A stretch of 64,000 bases of DNA, from NCBI RefSeq assembly GCF_000024545.1, contig NC_013947.1, positions 4,464,001-4,528,000 on the forward strand, given 5' to 3'. Of the stretch, positions 24,413 through 33,125 are shown one piece after another. Within the stretch, counting starts at the first letter, position 1. Each line of letters starts with the position of its first letter. Position numbers and translations under genes: made by a program. The notes under the pieces are model-generated. The model was not told where the DNA came from. It did no database searches and was given only the letters and a program-made list of their open reading frames with translations. The stretch is from Stackebrandtia nassauensis DSM 44728 (GTDB lineage: Bacteria > Actinomycetota > Actinomycetes > Mycobacteriales > Micromonosporaceae).

Positions 24413-27400
24413 ATGACCACCGAACCGCTCGCCGCCTTCAGCCGACCGACCCGGGCCTGGTTCGCCGAACGGTTCGGCGCTCCCACGCCCGCGCAGGCGG
24501 GGGCCTGGGAGGCGATCGCGCGGGGCGACAACGCGCTCGTGGTGGCACCCACCGGTTCCGGCAAGACGCTGTCGGCGTTCCTGTGGTCGCTGGACCGGCT
24601 GGCGACCACGCCCAAGCCCGAAGACCCCAAGCGGCGGTGCCGGGTGCTGTACGTCAGCCCGCTCAAGGCGCTGGCCTACGACGTCGAACGCAACCTGCGG
24701 CAGCCGTTGGCGGGCATCGGTGAGGAGGCGAAGCGGCTGGGCGTGGAGGCGCCGGACGTGTCGGTGTCGATGCGCACCGGCGACACCCCGGCCGACCAGC
24801 GCCGCGCCTTCGCCCGCACGCCGTCCGACATCCTCATCACCACACCCGAGTCACTGTTCCTGCTGTTGACCTCGGCGGCCCGCGACGCGTTGCGCGGCAT
24901 CGACACGGTGATCATCGACGAGGTGCACGCGGTGTGCGGCACCAAGCGGGGCGCGCACCTGGCGCTGTGCCTGGAACGGCTGGACGCGCTGCTTCCGCAA
25001 CCGGCGCAACGCATCGGGCTGTCGGCGACGGTGCGGCCGATCGAGGAGACCGCCCGGTACGTGGGCGGGCCGCGGCCGGTGACGATCGTGAAGCCACCGG
25101 CGGCCAAGACCATCGAGCTGTCGGTGGACGTGACCGTCCCGGACCTGGCCGACCTGACCGACGTCGACGAGCAGGGGCAGCCCTCGATCTGGCCGTCCAT
25201 CGTCAAGCGGCTGCACGATCTGATCGAAGCCAACCGGTCCACCATCGTGTTCGTCAACTCGCGTTCGCTGGCCGAGCGGTTGTGTTCGCGGCTCAACGAG
25301 GTCGTCGTCAAACACGACACCCCCTACCGCTCGCAACCGGCGTACATCATGGCGCAGTCCTCGGCCGCCGCCGGGGTGATGCCGGTGCTGGCGCGCGCCC
25401 ACCACGGCTCGATGTCGCGGGAGGAGCGGCTCCAGGTCGAGACGGGGCTGAAGTCGGGCGAGCTGCGGGCCGTGGTGTCGACGTCCAGTCTGGAACTGGG
25501 CATCGACATGGGCGCGGTGGACCTGGTGGTGCTCATCGGTTCCCCGCCCAGTGTGGCCTCGGGCGTGCAGCGGGTCGGCCGGGCCGGCCACCAGGTCGGC
25601 GCGGTGTCGCAGGGCGTGGTGCTGCCGACCCACCGTTCCGACCTGCTGGCCGCGACCGTCGCGGCCGAACGGATGCTGGACGGCGGCATCGAGGAACTGC
25701 GGCCACCGTCCAACCCGATCGACATCCTGTCGCAGCACCTGGTGTCCATGGTGGCCATGGACGACTGGCGGGTCGACGACCTGGCCCGGGTGGTGCGCGG
25801 GGCGGCGCCGTTCGCCTCACTGTCGGACGAGGCGCTGCGCTCGGTGCTGGACATGGTGTCGGGCAAGTATCCGTCCACCGGGTTCTCCGGTCTGAAGCCG
25901 AAACTGGTGTGGAACCGGGCCACCGGCAGGCTCACGGCACGGCCGGGGGCACAGCGGCTGGCGGTCCTCAACGCGGGAACGATCCCGGACCGGGGCCTGT
26001 ACGGGGTGTACCTGGCCGAGGGCGGCACGGGTTCCCGGGTCGGGGAGCTGGACGAGGAGATGATCTACGAGTCGCGAGTGGGCGACGTGTTCCTCCTGGG
26101 CGCCACCTCATGGCGGATCGAGTCGATCACACCCGACCGGGTACTGGTGTCCCCGGCGCCGGGACAGGCGGCCCGCATGCCGTTCTGGAAGGGCGAAGAC
26201 GTGGGCCGCCCCGCCGAGTTCGGGCGCGCGATCGGAGTACGCCTACGCGAGCTGACCAACGAGAGCGAGGCGAACGCGGGCGGGAAGCGCCACGCGGCCG
26301 ACGGCGAGCCGGGCGCCGCGAACGCGGGCGCGACGGCCACCGCCTCCGATGGCGCGTCAGCCGACGAGAGCGAGGAGAGCCCGGCCGGGAAGCGCAACGC
26401 GGCCGACGGCACGTCCGGCGGCGCGAGCTCGCGCCGCCACGGTTTGCCGGGCTCGGCCGGGTCGGTGCTGGCCGATTCGGCGGCGAGCAACCTGGCCGCC
26501 TATGTGGACCAGCAGCGGGAGCACACCGGGGCGGTGCCCGACGATCGCACTGTTGTGGTGGAGCGGTTCCGCGACGAGCTGGGTGACTGGCGCGTCATCG
26601 TGCACTGTCTGCTGGGCGCGCGGGTGAATCGGCCGTGGGCGTTGGCGATCGCCGCGAGGTTGCGGGAGCGGCTCGGCGTCGACGCCCACGCCATGGGCAC
26701 CGACGACGGCATCGTGCTGCGCATCCCCGACATGACCGACCCGCCCGGCGCCGAGCTGTTGGCCTTCGAGCCGGAGGCCATCACCCGGATCGTCACCGAG
26801 CAGCTGACCGCCTCGCCCCTGTTCTCGGCCCGGTTCCGGGAGTGCGCCGCGCGGGCACTGTTGTTGCCGCGCAAGGCGATCGGACGCAGGCAGCCGCTGT
26901 GGCAGCAGCGGCAGCGCGCCGCGCAGCTGTTCGAGGTGGCGCGCGAGTTCACCGACTTCCCCATCACCGCCGAGGCCGCGCGGGAGTGCCTGGAGGAGTA
27001 CTTCGACATGGACGCCCTGACCGGGCTGATGCGAAGCCTCGCCGAGCGCTCCACCGCCGCTGTGGACGTCGTGACCGAGTCGGCCTCTCCGTTCGCGCTG
27101 AGCATCCTGTCGTCGTTCGTGGCCGGGAACCTGTACGGGGAGGACGAACCGCTGGCCGAGCGCCGGGCGGCGGCGTTCAACTCCGGACTGCTGGACGAGC
27201 TGCTCGGCGAGGGCGATCAACTGCTCGACCCCGCGGTGGTGGCCGAGGCCGAGGCGTGGCTGCAATGGCGCGACGGCCGAGACCTGTCGGGCGCCGAGGA
27301 CGTGGCGGAACTGCTGCGGGTCGTCGGCGACCAGTCAGACGGAGATCTCGCGGAGCGCGGCATCGCCGTCGCGGCCGCCGAAGAGCTGGAGGCGGCCGGA

Positions 27401-29017
27401 CGCGCGGTGGCGGTCACGGTGGCCGAACAGCGACGCTGGATCGCCGTGGAGGACGCGGTGCGCTACCGCGACGGCCTTGGAGTGGAGCTACCCGAGCTGC
27501 CGCCGGAACTGTTGTCGACCAACGGAACCGGCGCGACGGCCGGTTCGCCGACACCGGACCCCCTGGACGACCTGGTCGCCCGCTACGCCCGCACCCACGG
27601 TCCGTTCGAGACCGCCGAATGCGCCGAGCGCTTCGGACTCCCCGGTCCGCTCGTCGAGGCGGCTCTGCACCGGCTGGACGCCGACGGCGTCGTCCGACAC
27701 GGATCGTACACACAGGACGGATCACGGCAGTGGTGCGCCGTGGACGTGCTGCGCCTGTTGCGGCGCAAGACCCTCGCGGCGCTGCGCGCCGAGATCTCAC
27801 CGGTGCCGGTCGCCAAGTACGTGTCGTTCCTGGCCGACTGGCAGGGCGTCGGCGGCAAGGCGATCGGGACCGACGCGGTGGCCGACGTCCTGGATCAGTT
27901 GCAGGGCACCGCGATCCCCGCCTCGGCCTGGGAGTCGACGGTGCTGCCGGTGCGGGTGGGCGAGTACTCCCCCGCCCAGCTGGACGAGCTGACCGGCTCC
28001 GGCGAACTGCTGTGGAGCGGTTCGGGCGGCCTGCCGGGCACCGACGGCTGGCTGACCTTCGCCTACGCCGAGACCGCGCCGCTGCTGCTGCCGCTGCCCG
28101 ACGAGGAGGCGATCGCCGGTGACCTGCACCGGGAACTGCTGGACGCCTTGGAGTCGCCCCGGTTCTTCCGCGACCTGACCGGCGTGGTCGAGGGCGACGA
28201 CCCCGAGGTGCTGGAGGCGCTGTGGGACCTGGTGTGGGGCGGCTGGGTGTCCAACGACTCGCTGGCACCGTTGCGCGCCAAGCTTTCCGGGCCGTCGCCC
28301 AAACCGCAGCAGTCGCGCCGTCCCCGTCGGCCGGGCCGGTTCACCGTCACCCGGCAGGCGGTGCGTTCCGCCCCGCCGTCGGCGGCCGGACGCTGGTACC
28401 GGCTGCCCGACCGCGACACCGACCCGACCCGCCGCGCCCACGCCGCCACCGCGACCCTGCTGGACCGGCACGGCGTCGTGGTGCGGGGCGCCGCCGCCGG
28501 TCACGCCAGCGGCTTCGCGGGCCAGTACCCGATCCTGTCGGCGATGGAGGAGCGCGGCGCCGCCCGGCGCGGGTACTTCGTGTCCGGTCTGGGCGCGGCC
28601 CAGTTCGCCGAACCCGGTGCCGTGGACCGGCTCCGCTCGGCGACCCCCAAGGGCGCGCTGGTGCTGGCGGCCTGCGACCCGGCCAACCCCTTCGGCGCCG
28701 GGATGCCGTGGCCCGCCCGCTCCAGCGAGGAGTCGGGCCACCGCGCGGGCCGCAAGGCCGGGGCGCTGGTGGTCATCGTCGACGGCGAACTGGCCTGGTA
28801 CGTCGAACGCGGCGGCCGCACCATCCTGACCTACACGGCCGACCGACAGCGCACCGTCGCGGCGGCCGAGGCCCTGGTCGCGACCGCCAACCGGGGCGGG
28901 CTGGCCCGCGTCACCGTCACCCACGTCGACGGCACCCCGATCGCGGGCACCCCGGTCGGCGCGGCCCTGACCGAGGCGGGCCTGCGCGCGACCCCGAAGG
29001 GCCTCAAGTTCGGCTAG
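24413..29017 (+). CDS. lhr: Large Lhr-family ATP-dependent helicase
   Basis: 1534 aa, the size of full-length Lhr. It has Walker A APTGSGKT (about residue 45), DEVH box IIDEVHAVCG, SAT motif GLSATVRPIEE, motif IV IVFVNSRSLAERL, motif VI QRVGRAGHQVG, and the long winged-helix/Lhr C-terminal domains. Lhr unwinds DNA-RNA hybrids and takes part in DNA repair in mycobacteria. Unusually, residues ~617-680 form a low-complexity linker containing a 35-residue imperfect tandem duplication (GGKRHAADG and AGKRNAADG). Monocistronic. Confidence 0.95.
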   Translation: MTTEPLAAFSRPTRAWFAERFGAPTPAQAGAWEAIARGDNALVVAPTGSGKTLSAFLWSLDRLATTPKPEDPKRRCRVLYVSPLKALAYDVERNLRQPLAGIGEEAKRLGVEAPDVSVSMRTGDTPADQRRAFARTPSDILITTPESLFLLLTSAARDALRGIDTVIIDEVHAVCGTKRGAHLALCLERLDALLPQPAQRIGLSATVRPIEETARYVGGPRPVTIVKPPAAKTIELSVDVTVPDLADLTDVDEQGQPSIWPSIVKRLHDLIEANRSTIVFVNSRSLAERLCSRLNEVVVKHDTPYRSQPAYIMAQSSAAAGVMPVLARAHHGSMSREERLQVETGLKSGELRAVVSTSSLELGIDMGAVDLVVLIGSPPSVASGVQRVGRAGHQVGAVSQGVVLPTHRSDLLAATVAAERMLDGGIEELRPPSNPIDILSQHLVSMVAMDDWRVDDLARVVRGAAPFASLSDEALRSVLDMVSGKYPSTGFSGLKPKLVWNRATGRLTARPGAQRLAVLNAGTIPDRGLYGVYLAEGGTGSRVGELDEEMIYESRVGDVFLLGATSWRIESITPDRVLVSPAPGQAARMPFWKGEDVGRPAEFGRAIGVRLRELTNESEANAGGKRHAADGEPGAANAGATATASDGASADESEESPAGKRNAADGTSGGASSRRHGLPGSAGSVLADSAASNLAAYVDQQREHTGAVPDDRTVVVERFRDELGDWRVIVHCLLGARVNRPWALAIAARLRERLGVDAHAMGTDDGIVLRIPDMTDPPGAELLAFEPEAITRIVTEQLTASPLFSARFRECAARALLLPRKAIGRRQPLWQQRQRAAQLFEVAREFTDFPITAEAARECLEEYFDMDALTGLMRSLAERSTAAVDVVTESASPFALSILSSFVAGNLYGEDEPLAERRAAAFNSGLLDELLGEGDQLLDPAVVAEAEAWLQWRDGRDLSGAEDVAELLRVVGDQSDGDLAERGIAVAAAEELEAAGRAVAVTVAEQRRWIAVEDAVRYRDGLGVELPELPPELLSTNGTGATAGSPTPDPLDDLVARYARTHGPFETAECAERFGLPGPLVEAALHRLDADGVVRHGSYTQDGSRQWCAVDVLRLLRRKTLAALRAEISPVPVAKYVSFLADWQGVGGKAIGTDAVADVLDQLQGTAIPASAWESTVLPVRVGEYSPAQLDELTGSGELLWSGSGGLPGTDGWLTFAYAETAPLLLPLPDEEAIAGDLHRELLDALESPRFFRDLTGVVEGDDPEVLEALWDLVWGGWVSNDSLAPLRAKLSGPSPKPQQSRRPRRPGRFTVTRQAVRSAPPSAAGRWYRLPDRDTDPTRRAHAATATLLDRHGVVVRGAAAGHASGFAGQYPILSAMEERGAARRGYFVSGLGAAQFAEPGAVDRLRSATPKGALVLAACDPANPFGAGMPWPARSSEESGHRAGRKAGALVVIVDGELAWYVERGGRTILTYTADRQRTVAAAEALVATANRGGLARVTVTHVDGTPIAGTPVGAALTEAGLRATPKGLKFG

Positions 29018-29026
29018 CACGCTCGG

Positions 29027-30100
29027 CTAGCCGGTGGCGGTTTTCTTCTCCGGCGGCACGAAGACGCTGCCTTCGAAATTGTCGGGCGGGTCGTCGCCGA
29101 CGTAGCTGCCCCGATCGCCGCCGCCGCCGTCCGTGCCGTCCTCGGAGCCGAACTGCACCAGTCCCGCGGTGAGTTCCTCGCCGGTGGCGGTGAATACCTT
29201 GGGCTGCTGCGGAAGCAACGCGGTGTGGTCGTCGGTGTTTCCCGAGGTCTGCGGGAAGACCTCCTCCTCCGACTTCTTGAGCGCGTCCAGCAGGTAGCCC
29301 TCCTCCTCGAAGATGCGTTTGGCGGACGCGTCGAGCGCGTCGCGAACGTTGTTCATGACCTCCTCGACGGTGTCGCCGCCCAGCGGCACCTCCTCGCCCT
29401 TCTCGACGAACGGACCCCCCAGCACCGACCCGGCGATGACGGCGGCGTTGGCCAGTTGAACGGCCAACGGCGCGGACGCCACCCCCAGCGCCGGTCCGGC
29501 CAGAGTGCCCGCCGCGATCAACACCGCGAGGGCGATCATCAGGTCCTTGCCGTTGGAGTCGTTGATCGCGTCGATCGCCTCAACGCCCTTTTCGGCGATG
29601 TTGAGCGCGTCCTGCCGCCCGGATTCGTAGATGCTCTTCATCTTCTCGGCGTGGTCGCGCAGATAGGACGCCAACTTGCCGTGGTTGGCGGCGATGATCG
29701 GCATCGGGCCGAGGAACTTCTCGTTGAAGTTCGTCGACAGCGCGCCCTCCCATTGGGCCATGTAGTTCGCCGAGGTCTCGATCATGCCGAGATCGGGGTC
29801 TCCGAAGGAGTCCTCCTCCTGGCCGAAGGCGGCCTCGATGGCCTTGATCTTGTCGATGAGCGGATCGAAGTCGCGTGGAAACGGCTTGAGGGTTTCCCGG
29901 AAACGATCGACCACCCAGGACAGTTTCTCCCGGATCTCGTCGTCGGTGGGGCCGTCGTTGAAGATGAGGACCTCCGGGTTGTTCTGGTTGGCGTGCACGC
30001 CGTTGGCCTCGTCGCGCTCGTAGACGGCCTTGTCGTAGGCCTTGTCGTGCAGTTCCTGGGCCTTGTCGATGATCGCCTCGTCGGTGATGTTGTCAGTCAC
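29027..30100 (-). CDS. Large protein with WXG100/T7SS-substrate-like features
   Basis: 357 aa from GTG 30100. The first 190 residues are helical and acidic, with a long alpha-helical hairpin-like region (WVVDRFRETLKPFPRDFDPL). A hydrophobic stretch at about 185-235 (LMIALAVLIAAGTLAGPALGV) follows, then an acidic, disordered tail. It resembles actinobacterial type VII secretion proteins in layout only; no family is recognised. It overlaps the preceding gene by 8 bp (GTGACTGA), so translation is coupled, and it ends a three-gene operon. Confidence 0.6.
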   Translation of the reverse strand: MTDNITDEAIIDKAQELHDKAYDKAVYERDEANGVHANQNNPEVLIFNDGPTDDEIREKLSWVVDRFRETLKPFPRDFDPLIDKIKAIEAAFGQEEDSFGDPDLGMIETSANYMAQWEGALSTNFNEKFLGPMPIIAANHGKLASYLRDHAEKMKSIYESGRQDALNIAEKGVEAIDAINDSNGKDLMIALAVLIAAGTLAGPALGVASAPLAVQLANAAVIAGSVLGGPFVEKGEEVPLGGDTVEEVMNNVRDALDASAKRIFEEEGYLLDALKKSEEEVFPQTSGNTDDHTALLPQQPKVFTATGEELTAGLVQFGSEDGTDGGGGDRGSYVGDDPPDNFEGSVFVPPEKKTATG

Positions 30101-30533
30101 GGTCGTACCAACCCTCCGGGGTCGTCCAGTTGGGAGCTTCGATCCGACCCGGCAGCTCGTCACCGGTCAGCTCGTCTTCTTTGTCGTGCAGGTTGGGGTT
30201 GTCGAGAATCTCGTTCAGTTCCTCGCCGACGGCGTTGAGCCCCTTCGCGTTGTCGCCGTCGACGTACCGGTACTCGTCCACGGCCTTGTTGATGCCCTGG
30301 GCGGCGATGCGGAACGTCACGGAGGTGCCGAACAGCGCGCTCTCGAGTTCCGAGCAGATGGTCGCCCACCACGGGTGGCACCGACCGAACTTCTGGTCGT
30401 CGGGGACGTCGATCTCGTGGGTCGCGTTGGCCTGCTTGGTATAAACCCTCTCCACTATGGGCAGGGTTATGTTGGCGACTCTCCACAGTGAGTACAGGTC
30501 GCCTCCGGTGACCTTTCGGGTGATGTCGTTCAT
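30093..30533 (-). CDS. Small helical protein, middle gene of a T7SS-like operon
   Basis: 146 aa from ATG 30533. It has predicted helices with a WW pair (HPWWATICSELESALFGT), then ALFGTSVTFRIAAQGINKAVDEY, resembling the C-terminal D-x3-Y style end of WXG100/Esp proteins before an acidic tail. It lacks a clear signal peptide. It sits between a YbaB-like gene (12-bp gap) and the large helical protein (overlap), the set often seen for ESX substrates. Function is not assigned. Confidence 0.6.
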   Translation of the reverse strand: MNDITRKVTGGDLYSLWRVANITLPIVERVYTKQANATHEIDVPDDQKFGRCHPWWATICSELESALFGTSVTFRIAAQGINKAVDEYRYVDGDNAKGLNAVGEELNEILDNPNLHDKEDELTGDELPGRIEAPNWTTPEGWYDRD

Positions 30534-30545
30534 GAGTCAGTCTCC

Positions 30546-31091
30546 TCAGTGCCGGGGTTGACGTTCACGGCGTTTGGACGCGAAGCTGAGGCCGTAGTGC
30601 TCGGCCCGCAGGGCGGCCATCTTGGATCGGTAGTCGCGCCACAGCGCGTCGAAGGCGCTGAGGCATTCGGAAGCGAACTCGGCCGCGGTGAGTTCGCCGA
30701 GCGTGCCGTCGCGGATGACGACGTGCCAACTGAGCATGCCGGTGTTCTCGATGTAGACCCGGCCACCGGCGGACATGCCGCTGGCGGCCGTCGCGCGCTG
30801 TGCTTCCCGGTAGCGGCGGCGGTTGGCGTCCCACAGGTGCCGTTCGTCCTTGACGGGATGTCCGACGACCTCGCTGACGGCGGCGTCGTACTCACGCTGG
30901 TAGCCGGTCCACAGCAGCGTCGCCAGCCGCGCCAGCTGGTGTTCGAGGGTGTGCTGCCGGTACTGCTCGTAGGCGTCGCCGCGGAACTCCAGGGTCAGTT
31001 CGCCGCGCCGCCGGTACCGGCCCTCGATGTTCCCGTCCGGCGACGACACGGTGATGTCCATGTTGTCGAGCCGGTCGGCCATGACGCTCAT
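30546..31091 (-). CDS. YbaB/EbfC-like protein of a T7SS-like operon
   Basis: 181 aa from ATG 31091, chosen for AGAGGAG 5 nt upstream; the frame is open further but without support. The N-terminal part (ITVSSPDGNIEGRYRRRGEL, then LEFRGDAYEQYRQHTLEHQL) resembles the YbaB/EbfC-type proteins that accompany WXG100 genes in actinobacteria, where SPDG and a following strand are conserved. The C-terminal half is helical and basic. It is first in the operon, preceded by a leader with a 7-bp hairpin at 31116-31137. Function is inferred only from context. Confidence 0.6.
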   Translation of the reverse strand: MSVMADRLDNMDITVSSPDGNIEGRYRRRGELTLEFRGDAYEQYRQHTLEHQLARLATLLWTGYQREYDAAVSEVVGHPVKDERHLWDANRRRYREAQRATAASGMSAGGRVYIENTGMLSWHVVIRDGTLGELTAAEFASECLSAFDALWRDYRSKMAALRAEHYGLSFASKRRERQPRH

Positions 31092-31237
31092 GTTTCTCCT
31101 CTCGAGGCATTCCCACCGAAACGGGCTTTTGTTTCGGCCCGCTTGTTTTTGGTTATGTGAGAAATCTAACCCGAGAACCACCGATCCGCAAGCGGTAAGC
31201 TCCCAGGAGTCAGCTGCTCCTTAGCTCGGGAGGTTCG

Positions 31238-32077
31238 ATGTCCAACGACGGTTTCGTGTGGTCGGCCGAGGCCTCCGACCTGGCCAAGGCCGCGCAGAGC
31301 GACGGCGAGTTCTACCGGCTCATGGCCGCCGAACTGCTGCGACCCGACGACCGGCTGGCCGTCGACTTCGGTTGCGGGGGCGGCGGAATGGCCCTGGCGC
31401 TGCGCGACCGTGCCGCCGAGACCGGACAGGCCACCCGCGTCGTGGGCCTGGACGCCCACGAGGAGGTCTTCACGACCGTCGCCGCCGACAACCCCGACCT
31501 CGGCTTCGCCGTCGCGTCGTTCGAGGACTCCCCCGAGCAGTTGCGCGCCGCCGCCGGTGGCGCCCCCGACCTGGTGTGGGCGCGCGGCGCCCTGCACCAC
31601 GCCGACGACGAGCAGGTCGCCCTGCGCACCCTCGCCGAAGTGCTGGCCGACGGCGGCGTCATCGCGCTGGCCGAGGGCGGCACCACCGCCGCCTGCCTGC
31701 CCAACTACCTGGGCATCGGCAAGCCCGGCCTCGACAAGCGGCTCAACGCCGCCGCCGACGAGGCCGCCCGCCGCCGGATGGCCGACCTCAAACCCATGCC
31801 CTACGGCTGGCTCACCGGGCTGCGCAACGCGGGTTTCATCGACGTGACCACCCGCAACATCCTGTTCGACAAGCCCGCCCCACTCGAGGGCGCCGACCTC
31901 GACCACGTGCTCCGCAAGTTCGCCAAACAGATCGAGTGGTCCGAGGACCTGCTGTCGCCCGAGGACCTGGAGTGCTGGCGGCGACTGCTGGACCCCGACG
32001 ACCCCGTCTGGCTGGGACTGCGCGACGACCTGTTCTACCTCGCGGCCCAAAGCGTCCATATCGGCCGAAAGCCTTAG
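31238..32077 (+). CDS. Class I SAM-dependent methyltransferase
   Basis: 279 aa, ATG 31238 after GGGAGG. The SAM-binding motif I is VDFGCGGGGMALAL (about residues 42-55), with an acidic end of strand 2 in VVGLDAHEE and a post-motif LVWARGALHHADD as in UbiE/MenG-like methyltransferases. The C-terminal half (WLTGLRNAGFIDVTTRN) is typical of small-molecule methylases. Divergent from the T7SS-like operon. The substrate is unknown. Confidence 0.85.
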   Translation: MSNDGFVWSAEASDLAKAAQSDGEFYRLMAAELLRPDDRLAVDFGCGGGGMALALRDRAAETGQATRVVGLDAHEEVFTTVAADNPDLGFAVASFEDSPEQLRAAAGGAPDLVWARGALHHADDEQVALRTLAEVLADGGVIALAEGGTTAACLPNYLGIGKPGLDKRLNAAADEAARRRMADLKPMPYGWLTGLRNAGFIDVTTRNILFDKPAPLEGADLDHVLRKFAKQIEWSEDLLSPEDLECWRRLLDPDDPVWLGLRDDLFYLAAQSVHIGRKP

Positions 32078-32246
32078 CACCGGTCAATTGCCGTTTGGCC
32101 GCCCAAGTGGCTCTGCTATCGTCCTATGCATGTGGATGATCTGAGCGCGACTCGCCGCTGTCAGCGGCCACGTGTATTCCCACCCGTTTCTTTCGGGCAC
32201 ACCGAACACGGACGCGCCCGATCCAGTCTTAAGAGGAGACGATCCC

Positions 32247-32462
32247 ATGCCGGAAGACCACAAGGCTCCGCTCGATCACGAGCAGGAAAACACCGAAGAA
32301 GTTCCCGAACCCACCAACCGGGCCGAGCGCCGTGCCATGAAGAAGGGCAAGGGCCGCAACAAGGTCAAGGGAGTCGGTATCGGCAGCTCCCAGTCGGGCT
32401 TCCATCCCAAGGATGTCAAGACCGCTGGTCACAAGGAGTTCACCAACCGCAAGACCGGTTGA
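32247..32462 (+). CDS. Small basic protein of unknown function
   Basis: 71 aa from ATG 32247 with AGAGGAG 8 nt upstream. The acidic N-terminus (DHKAPLDHEQENTEEVPEP) switches to a strongly basic centre (NRAERRAMKKGKGRNKVKG) and a Gly/Ser/Lys-rich tail. No domain is recognised; nucleic-acid binding is possible from charge. The gene stands alone and ends before a very strong hairpin terminator, supporting that it is a real expressed unit. Confidence 0.7.
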   Translation: MPEDHKAPLDHEQENTEEVPEPTNRAERRAMKKGKGRNKVKGVGIGSSQSGFHPKDVKTAGHKEFTNRKTG

Positions 32463-32474
32463 CGAGACGATCCG

Positions 32475-32512
32475 CGAAGGCGGGGTGGCCCGATCGGGCC
32501 ACCCCGCCTTCG
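32475..32512 (+). terminator. Strong hairpin terminator
   Basis: A perfect 38-bp palindrome (32475-32493 against 32494-32512) starts 12 bp after the small basic gene and lies between it and the convergent gene ending at 32568. It probably works in both directions. Confidence 0.8.
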
Positions 32513-32567
32513 GCGTGGGCATTGGTCAGCGGGAACACACCGAACTCCCGCCGGGACGAGCGCGGCC

Positions 32568-32903
32568 TCAGCGTGGGGTGCTGCGGCCTTCCTTGAGCTT
32601 GCGTTGCCGGGCGTTGTAGTCACGCATACGCTGCGGATATCCCACCTTCGCGACCTCGTAGACCGGGATGCCCAGCCGGTCGCCCAGGCTGAACGCCGCC
32701 TCGGTGCCGTCAACCCGGCGTCGGGTCCACTCACCGTCGTGGGCGATGAGCATGACTGTCGTCTCGGTCATGTTGGTACGCGGTTCCACATAGGCTTCGA
32801 CACCCTGGCGAGTGGCGTGGAACTGTTCCAGGTGCGAGGTGTCCATTCGTTCGGCACCCCGATCCGAGGTACCGGTCCGCTTCTTGCGGCGAAACCATGA
32901 CAA
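32568..32903 (-). CDS. Conserved actinobacterial hypothetical protein
   Basis: 111 aa starting at TTG 32903, supported by GGAGGTGA 6 nt upstream. It has a basic N-terminus (MSWFRRKKRTG), a central strand-rich part (VEAYVEPRTNMTETTVMLIA) and a helical basic tail. Proteins like this are widespread in actinobacteria as short uncharacterised proteins; the motif EPRTNMTETTV is the conserved core as I recall it. No function can be given. Confidence 0.7.
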   Translation of the reverse strand: MSWFRRKKRTGTSDRGAERMDTSHLEQFHATRQGVEAYVEPRTNMTETTVMLIAHDGEWTRRRVDGTEAAFSLGDRLGIPVYEVAKVGYPQRMRDYNARQRKLKEGRSTPR

Positions 32904-33125
32904 CGGCGATCACCTCCGCTGAAATGTCGTGGTGAGGCTCAAGTCTACGACCCGTGTCATATCCATCGATGTGTCTGGACCCACAAGACCGGGTCTCACG
33001 TCTTCGAACACGGCGAGGTTGAATAGGGAGGCGCACATGCACAGGGTCTGGCCACGAACCGGGCCCGGCGGGTGCGAGGATGAACCGATTGTCGAACCTT
33101 AAGACCATTAGGACTGGGAGTTTTC

